A DNA stretch of 64,000 bases from Hsuehochloa calcarea (Eukaryota > Streptophyta > Magnoliopsida > Poales > Poaceae), in assembly GCA_036346395.1 (NCBI GenBank), contig CM070599.1, forward strand, positions 10,717,232 through 10,781,231, given 5' to 3'. Position numbers and translations under genes: made by a program. Numbering within the stretch: the first letter of the stretch is position 1; each line of letters starts with the position of its first letter. Below, piece after piece: positions 58,812 through 64,000 of this stretch. The notes beneath the pieces were generated by a model, which had not been told where the DNA came from, ran no database searches, and worked only from the letters and a program-made list of their open reading frames with translations.

Positions 58812-58910
58812 TCGCCTCATCGCAACCTCGCCATTGGTGGGTGTATAGGTGGGTATGGGCAGAAGCCACTGAACTACACGGCGCAAATGGAGACCTCTAG
58901 GGGCACGGCC
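58812..58910 (+). repeat. 99-bp direct repeat, right copy
   Basis: Matches 54210-54308. LTR A sequence then continues to 58988. Confidence 0.88.
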
Positions 58911-59912
58911 CAAGGAGGTGATGCCTAGTGGTGTGGGTTATGGTGTGGTGGGAAATTGTAAAGACCTTGTAATAATCAACTTAGTCGCTGTCGGGACTCG
59001 ATAATGCAATTTTGGACCCTCTGTGTATAATGCACTAGTCCAGAATCAAGCTAGTGCACATAGTATTAACATAGATGAATATCATTCTACACAAGACGAA
59101 TATAAGAGTAAACGACTAATTTAAATAATAAATAATAGTTTTGACCTTATGGTCGAGTGTACAATTATTGAGCCACGTAGTGCTGACACTAATCAAATTA
59201 ACTGCAGCAGAACAAAAGCAACTCTAGCGGAAACTCATCGACTAGTCACAGGCAATCGACTGGGATCAAGACCTAATGATCATCGTCCTCGTAAAGCTCC
59301 TCCTCGAAAGCAGACGATGATTCCTCCACTTCAGCTGAATGATTGCAGTAAGAATAAGTACTCTGAGTACTCAAAAAGTTGTATAACATAATGTAATTAT
59401 AGGTGATAACTTGTTACAAAGAAAATGACTTCTATGGTTATTTCGTAGTAAAGCAGCATTTGCAATTGAATACAATTAATATATTGAAAGAATATTTCAA
59501 AACAACTAAAGAGTAATAATTTAACAAGTATTTCCACAGACACAAAACCTAATTCAATTTCTTTCACACAGCCATATGAATTAAATAACACATTTGTCCC
59601 TTTCCAAAGTATTTTATGAAAATCTACCCCTCATGTGAAATCCTCGAGCATGTCTATGACTGTGGACACGACTATTCAAATATATTGATTAACACTCTAC
59701 AAATGTTGTAAACTTTACCTACAAGATGCAATCAACTTGTATAGAGATGATCACAAAAAAACCTTTCCGAAACTTCACCTTGACAATTGACCCTCATGAT
59801 ATGTTTTACCATCATACCAACCCTAACACAGCACTTTGGTACAACACACACCGTTGGACCTGAAGACAACAAACAGGTCATTAATGTGACTTTGATAAAG
59901 TAGTACACATCT

Positions 59913-60066
59913 CCTGATGAGGACATGACCCCTATGGATACAACCATATTTGCTATGCTTGTTGTTCCAAGTACAAGAGCTCGTACGCTTCACTAAAATT
60001 ATCAGGTGAACTTGTTTTTAGGAGTGTCTTTATATTATATGAAATATATGATGCTACCTAATGATG

Positions 60067-60142
<76 letters not shown>

Positions 60143-60934
60143 CACCATGTCACTTTTGGTCCAAGACAAGCAAGCAGTTCGAGCTGGACCCGTTCTGGAA
60201 TCCAGTTTGGCCTCCGGAATTAGCCTGACAGCACCAACTTAAAACAGACATAACTTTTGCAAACGGAGTCCGATTTCGGTGTTCTTGGGCTTGTTGGAAA
60301 GCTAACGACGAGATCTTTCCAACGGATTCAACCTCACCTCCAAATTCCTTCTGTAGACTTCGAAATCATCAAAAGAAGGTACTATATCACCAATTTGGGC
60401 TGATTTGGGCCTTGTAATCGTACCGGAATTGGCCCATAGGCCGCCGGCCCACCAAGGGGTGTGATTACTGTTCGTGTGAACAGTAATTCATGCCTTTAGT
60501 CCCACCCCTCTATTTCTTTTAGATTTGTGGCCCCTCATCCCCTATTTAAGGAGGACGCACCCCCTCTAGTTTCCTTGGATTTTGTTTAGTTAAAAGTTAG
60601 CCTTGTTGCAACTTCGTGTATTGGCTTGTGTCAACTAGACCAACTATAATAGCGCTTTTGAAATTCCAATTTCAATATTTCAATCTTTATTTGTAATTTT
60701 AGATTGCTTTATCTTGTTCTTGCGTGCTTCTTCGGTGTATGCAGGAATTGATCTTCGTGATCAGGTCATCCGGGTATTCGTGCACGGTTGATAACGACTT
60801 GTCGAGCAGTTCAGCGATTGCGTGGTTTCGAGCCTTGCGTGTTCGTAGTCGAGATCGTCAGAGTTGAGCGACGCCTACCGGACTTATCGTTCTCATCGAA
60901 AGATCGGGCCAACAAATCAAACCTTAGGGTTCGT
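59913..60934 (+). mobile_element. Gypsy fragment (pol C-terminus plus LTR-like part) inserted in solo LTR
   Basis: Relative to copy 1, about 1.03 kb is added between ACACATCT and CCACCCTGG. The left end translates to a short DMTPMDTT...PSTRARTLH piece, resembling the C-terminus of the Tat/Retand group of gypsy polyproteins. After it come a microsatellite and LTR-like text with a CTATTTAAGG box near 60542. CATCT occurs on both sides (59908-59912, 60935-60939), which may be a target duplication or chance microhomology. Confidence 0.65.
60070..60139. repeat. Microsatellite (AT)n(GT)n
   Basis: About 34 bases of AT repeat pass into about 36 bases of GT repeat inside the inserted gypsy fragment. 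Confidence 0.92.
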
Positions 60935-60961
60935 CATCTCCACCCTGGCACACAGTCTATC

Positions 60962-61532
60962 TGTAACATCCCAAATTTCAGAGCTTTAAAAATCTTTTAA
61001 ATAGTACTAGTGAGAAAATTCACCATTTGGATTTATTTGAATATTAATTTGAAAAGCTTAATATGGACTTTAAGGACAAATTGATTTAATGAGCTTAATC
61101 CCAACATCAACAATTGTCAAAACTATTTTATTTAGATTCTATATGCTTGGTTATATTTTATAGAATTTTCTGGAATTTTTCCAAAGTTATTTGCTATTTT
61201 CTAATTGCTATTTGCATTTTCTGGATTTATTTAAAAGAAAAACATATTTTAAATCCTTGAACGATCTTGGGCGAAGCCCGGCCTATTCCTCGCCTCGGCC
61301 CACTCCATGACCCATTCCGCCTTGAGCCTTTGGATCTCCGCGCGTGTCCCCTTAAGCGATCGCCGCGCTCGTACTGCATCGCGCCCTCGCTCGCTCGGCC
61401 CTTGGGTCTCGATCGTCCGATTCGCTTAGCCGCGCGCCCTCGCCTCGTCTCTCTGTCAAGTGGGACCGCGAGGCACTATTTCTTTATTGTCGACCTTGCA
61501 TGGCTTAATAAATGTAAAACGACGTAAGGTCC
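60962..61532 (+). mobile_element. 571-bp LTR-derived insertion flanked by CTATC
   Basis: It starts TGTAACATCCC like LTR C but does not end in CA. It is flanked by CTATC at 60957-60961 and 61533-61537 and is absent from copy 1. An LTR with an internal or 3' deletion is the likely identity. The ORF at 61267-61527 lies within this insert and has no recognised domain. Confidence 0.65.
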
Positions 61533-63765
61533 CTATCCTACATGGCTGAGTAGTCAATGCCAAGATTCCATAACTTACTATGTTTGGCGCATCCCATACC
61601 AGGCATGTGGTTGTATAGTTATGATTCATTTCAATAGCGTATAAAGTTAAGTCCTTAATTGAACAAAGCGAGACTGCCAATTTCCAATTACATTACCATT
61701 ATTCATATTTCCCAATCACACAGCCATCATATCACATAGTGCTATCCACTCGCCTCAGTCTAAATCTTTCCCACCCTATTGGTTAAGTGCAACACATGTC
61801 ATCAGCAAGTAATAGCATACAACACACAGTTTTACACAAGTTTGATAATCACTTAGTCCAATTTATATTTGCAACTCAAATATTATTAATGACTCGTGCA
61901 TGGCTAAGCAAACTACTCGTATCTAACCAACCCACGTTGGTGCTATGATAATACCAACTAGCAATTAACCAGACTATAGTGACAAAATATTATGATAATA
62001 CAATGAGCAAAGTGGACACAATCAACTTTGTGTATAACTAATCCCAAAATATTTAAATAAATACTTAAAGTAAAATACAATAATTTGAATCATTGTAATT
62101 TTTAGAAAAACTGGGTTCAACATGGTCAAAGGAATAACTTACCTTGGAACAAGTCTCGGTACTGGTCTTAAGCTTGATCAACTTCTCCTCCTTCAAAAAC
62201 TCCCTAAGTATCAATGTCTACTCGCAAATGAAAGCAAATAAACAAATAAATAATAAAATAAATAATAAAAATTAACTCTAAAAATTAACTAAAAATGTGA
62301 GGAAGGTAGAGCTTGAATTTAGAAAAGTGAATGAGCTCAATCGGAGTTCATATAAGGAAGAATGGGCTTTTGGAAGATCTAAACCTAAAAAAAAAAAAAG
62401 GAATTTACTATTTTGAATTTCCTGAATTATCTTTCCACTAGAAATTCCAAATTATTGCATCATCCTGACATCAGCAATGACTTCTGAATTAAAAGACAAA
62501 TCTGGAAAATAGGAACAAAGGCTGACAGGTGGGACTAGCAGTCTATGGACTAGGTTCATGGATCTGGTCTATGGCTTATGGGACTATAGCATAGTGGACT
62601 GACATGTGGGGCCCACATGACATATGATCGGCTCACGTAGGACTAGATCTATCTAGGTTTAGGCTTGGTTTGACACGCGGGTGGACACACTGGCGGTGAC
62701 TCGACCGACATGGGACGCTAACTGGACTGCCACACAAGCAATAAGATGACATGGCCGATGATGTGAGCGATGACGAGGTGGTGGCGCTCGGGTTCCGAGG
62801 GTCGACGGCGTTCTGGGTCACGGCGAGGTGAATGGAGGGGTGCTATAGGTAGCTGGGGCGTTGGGGATCATGATGGTGTAATCACTGGTGCAAGGAACTC
62901 ACTGTGCTGGCCGGGGCGAGGTTGAAGCGGCGGCGAAGATTTGGGCTCGACGGGATTTGAACTCCGATGATGCTTCAGCGACGAGAAGGTGACAGCTATG
63001 TAGGTCAGGGCCTTGCGAACTCGACGATGGAGTTGGCGAAGCTTGAGGTTCACTGACGACAGAGGAAAAGTTCGTCGAAGCTTGCAACGATGCTTTGCTT
63101 CTTTGGCGATTTTCGGCGGCTAGAGTTAGGGTTTCAGCTCGGTGACAGCGCGGTTGGGATGCAGAGGCCGAGGGCTCCCCTTCCCCTTATATACGTGTAG
63201 ACAGGATAGTCCAGAGCGCACGCCAAGGAGTTCCGCGTGGCAGAAGGTTCAATTCGCAACCAAATCGGGGAAGATAAACAATAGCTCGGTGGGGCCCACA
63301 AGTAAGCGACACAGGCTCGAGAGAAACCGCGTGGCAAACAACGCGCGTGAGACTGGTGAGTGGGACCAGGTAATGGGGGAGAGAGAGATGGGCCGCGTGG
63401 TAGTTGGGACTGGAAATGAAATAGGATTGGGCCGAGGAACATGGTTTCGGCCCAAAAGAGATTCTGAGATTTTTATTAGGTTTTCTATTTTAGAAATACC
63501 AGTAAATCCAACTAGCAAAATAAAAAATAGGAATTGAACTCGAAAAAATTGCAGAAAATCAAAAAAAATATTTCCAAGCATAGAGAACCCAAATAAAATA
63601 GTTTTTGAATTAGTTGATGTTCAGATTAGTCACATTAAATTGTTTTTCTATTTAAAAATCCATTTAAGCTTTATTAAAATTCAAATAAATTTTGGTGAAT
63701 TTTCTAAAGGGCTAAACTACTCAAAAATATTTTGAAACTTTAGAAAATTAAGATATTACAGTCGC

Positions 63766-64000
63766 GCACCTTTGGAAGTGTGTCACGGACATTATAAGTT
63801 AATTGTCTCTTGCGGGTAAAGTGTGTGAACTCTGCAGAGTTTAAAAACTATCTAGATAGCTGAGCCCACGGTCATGGGTGGTGGCGAGAACTTACTTGAA
63901 TTAGCTTTTATTTTTATATTATAATTTGTGGGAGGGAATGAAAAGTTCGGTTGAAGCCCAGAGATTTGAGATGGTCTAGTCGAGAACCAGTGAGAATTAC
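63766..64000 (+). repeat. Chromoviral LTR A, continuation after the solo LTR
   Basis: It resembles LTR C around 57370-57460 (CTTGTGGGTAAAG, CTCTGCAGAGT, CCACGGTCAT), so the plus-strand LTR A continues here and runs beyond the window. Confidence 0.72.

Larger units (their letters stand above)
51858..62376. repeat. Tandem segmental duplication, copy 2, with later insertions
   Basis: It repeats 47499-51857 in order. After subtracting the LTR C insertion and its 99-bp repeat (about 4.6 kb) and two insertions of about 1.03 and 0.58 kb, roughly 4.3 kb remains, matching copy 1. It then runs on into the rest of the solo LTR, as expected for the right-hand unit of a tandem duplication. Confidence 0.87.
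58989..63760 (-). repeat. Minus-strand gypsy solo LTR with target duplication GTCGC
   Basis: On the minus strand it runs from TGTAATATCTTAATT at 63760 to GAGTCCCGACA at 58989. It is flanked by a 5-bp duplication GTCGC (58984-58988 and 63761-63765). No internal sequence or second LTR lies beside it, so it is a solo LTR formed by LTR-LTR recombination. It interrupts plus-strand LTR A, which resumes at 63766. Removing two later insertions gives an original length near 3.17 kb. A TATATAAGG-like promoter box on the minus strand lies at about 63187-63194. Confidence 0.9.

Noticed and set aside
1..64000. tRNA, rRNA, CRISPR array or bacterial-type operon
   Set aside because: No such structures seen. 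The tRNA-like signals are primer-binding sites of retrotransposons, and the repeats are LTRs and transposon subterminal motifs.

Overview
This 64 kb window is plant nuclear DNA, almost certainly from a grass and probably a panicoid. The evidence is the set of transposon families: a Sirevirus-type Ty1/copia element with palindrome arrays in its LTRs, Tekay/Del-like Ty3/gypsy chromoviruses with LTRs of 2.4-3.8 kb, and a CACTA element with CCCGAGTG subterminal repeats. I found no intact host protein-coding gene, no rRNA or tRNA gene and no CRISPR array. Almost everything recognisable is a transposable element, many of them nested and most of them broken, as in methylated intergenic heterochromatin. 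The family names come from recognised motifs and were not checked by any search.

Layout. 1-1091: the 3' part of a Sirevirus-like LTR. 1092-2452: flanking DNA with a strong hairpin and an unrecognised GC-rich fragment. 2458-24352: one Sirevirus copia element bounded by 1.65 kb LTRs and a 5-bp target duplication, CAAAC. Its gag-pol is frameshifted. At 10501-22386 it is split by a Tekay-like gypsy element whose structure is LTR, internal region, LTR, then a second truncated internal region. 24358-26277: unclassified DNA and a retrotransposon LTR piece. 26278-26700: a plant-mobile-domain gene fragment. 27120-32219: a minus-strand chromovirus remnant with gag, a leader ORF, primer-binding site and LTR. 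32220-35320: AT-rich intergenic DNA. 35321-44661: a complete 9.34 kb CACTA transposon with inverted ends, a TAT target duplication, subterminal repeats, a TNPD-type transposase pseudogene and a TNPA-like second gene. 45194-47048: a 5'-truncated minus-strand LINE with an 18-bp target duplication.

47499-64000: a chromoviral LTR (LTR A, plus strand) invaded by a minus-strand solo LTR. This composite was tandemly duplicated (4.36 kb unit). The second copy was then opened by a third LTR with part of its leader (54309-58811, flanked by exact 99-bp direct repeats) and by two smaller retrotransposon pieces. The order of events can be read from the nesting.

Functionally, the window holds dead or non-autonomous copies of the gag, protease, integrase, reverse transcriptase and RNase H machinery of LTR elements, the DDE transposase of a CACTA element and the reverse transcriptase of a LINE. 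Putative TATA boxes lie inside several LTRs, but no complete reading frame would make a working polyprotein. The most useful observations are the nested chronology, the odd gypsy tandem structure, the 99-bp repeats, and small indels between very young repeat copies that concentrate at CAG/CTG/CCG/CGG trinucleotides. Those indels suggest sequence-consensus errors at methylated CHG sites, so some of the apparent pseudogenisation may not be real.
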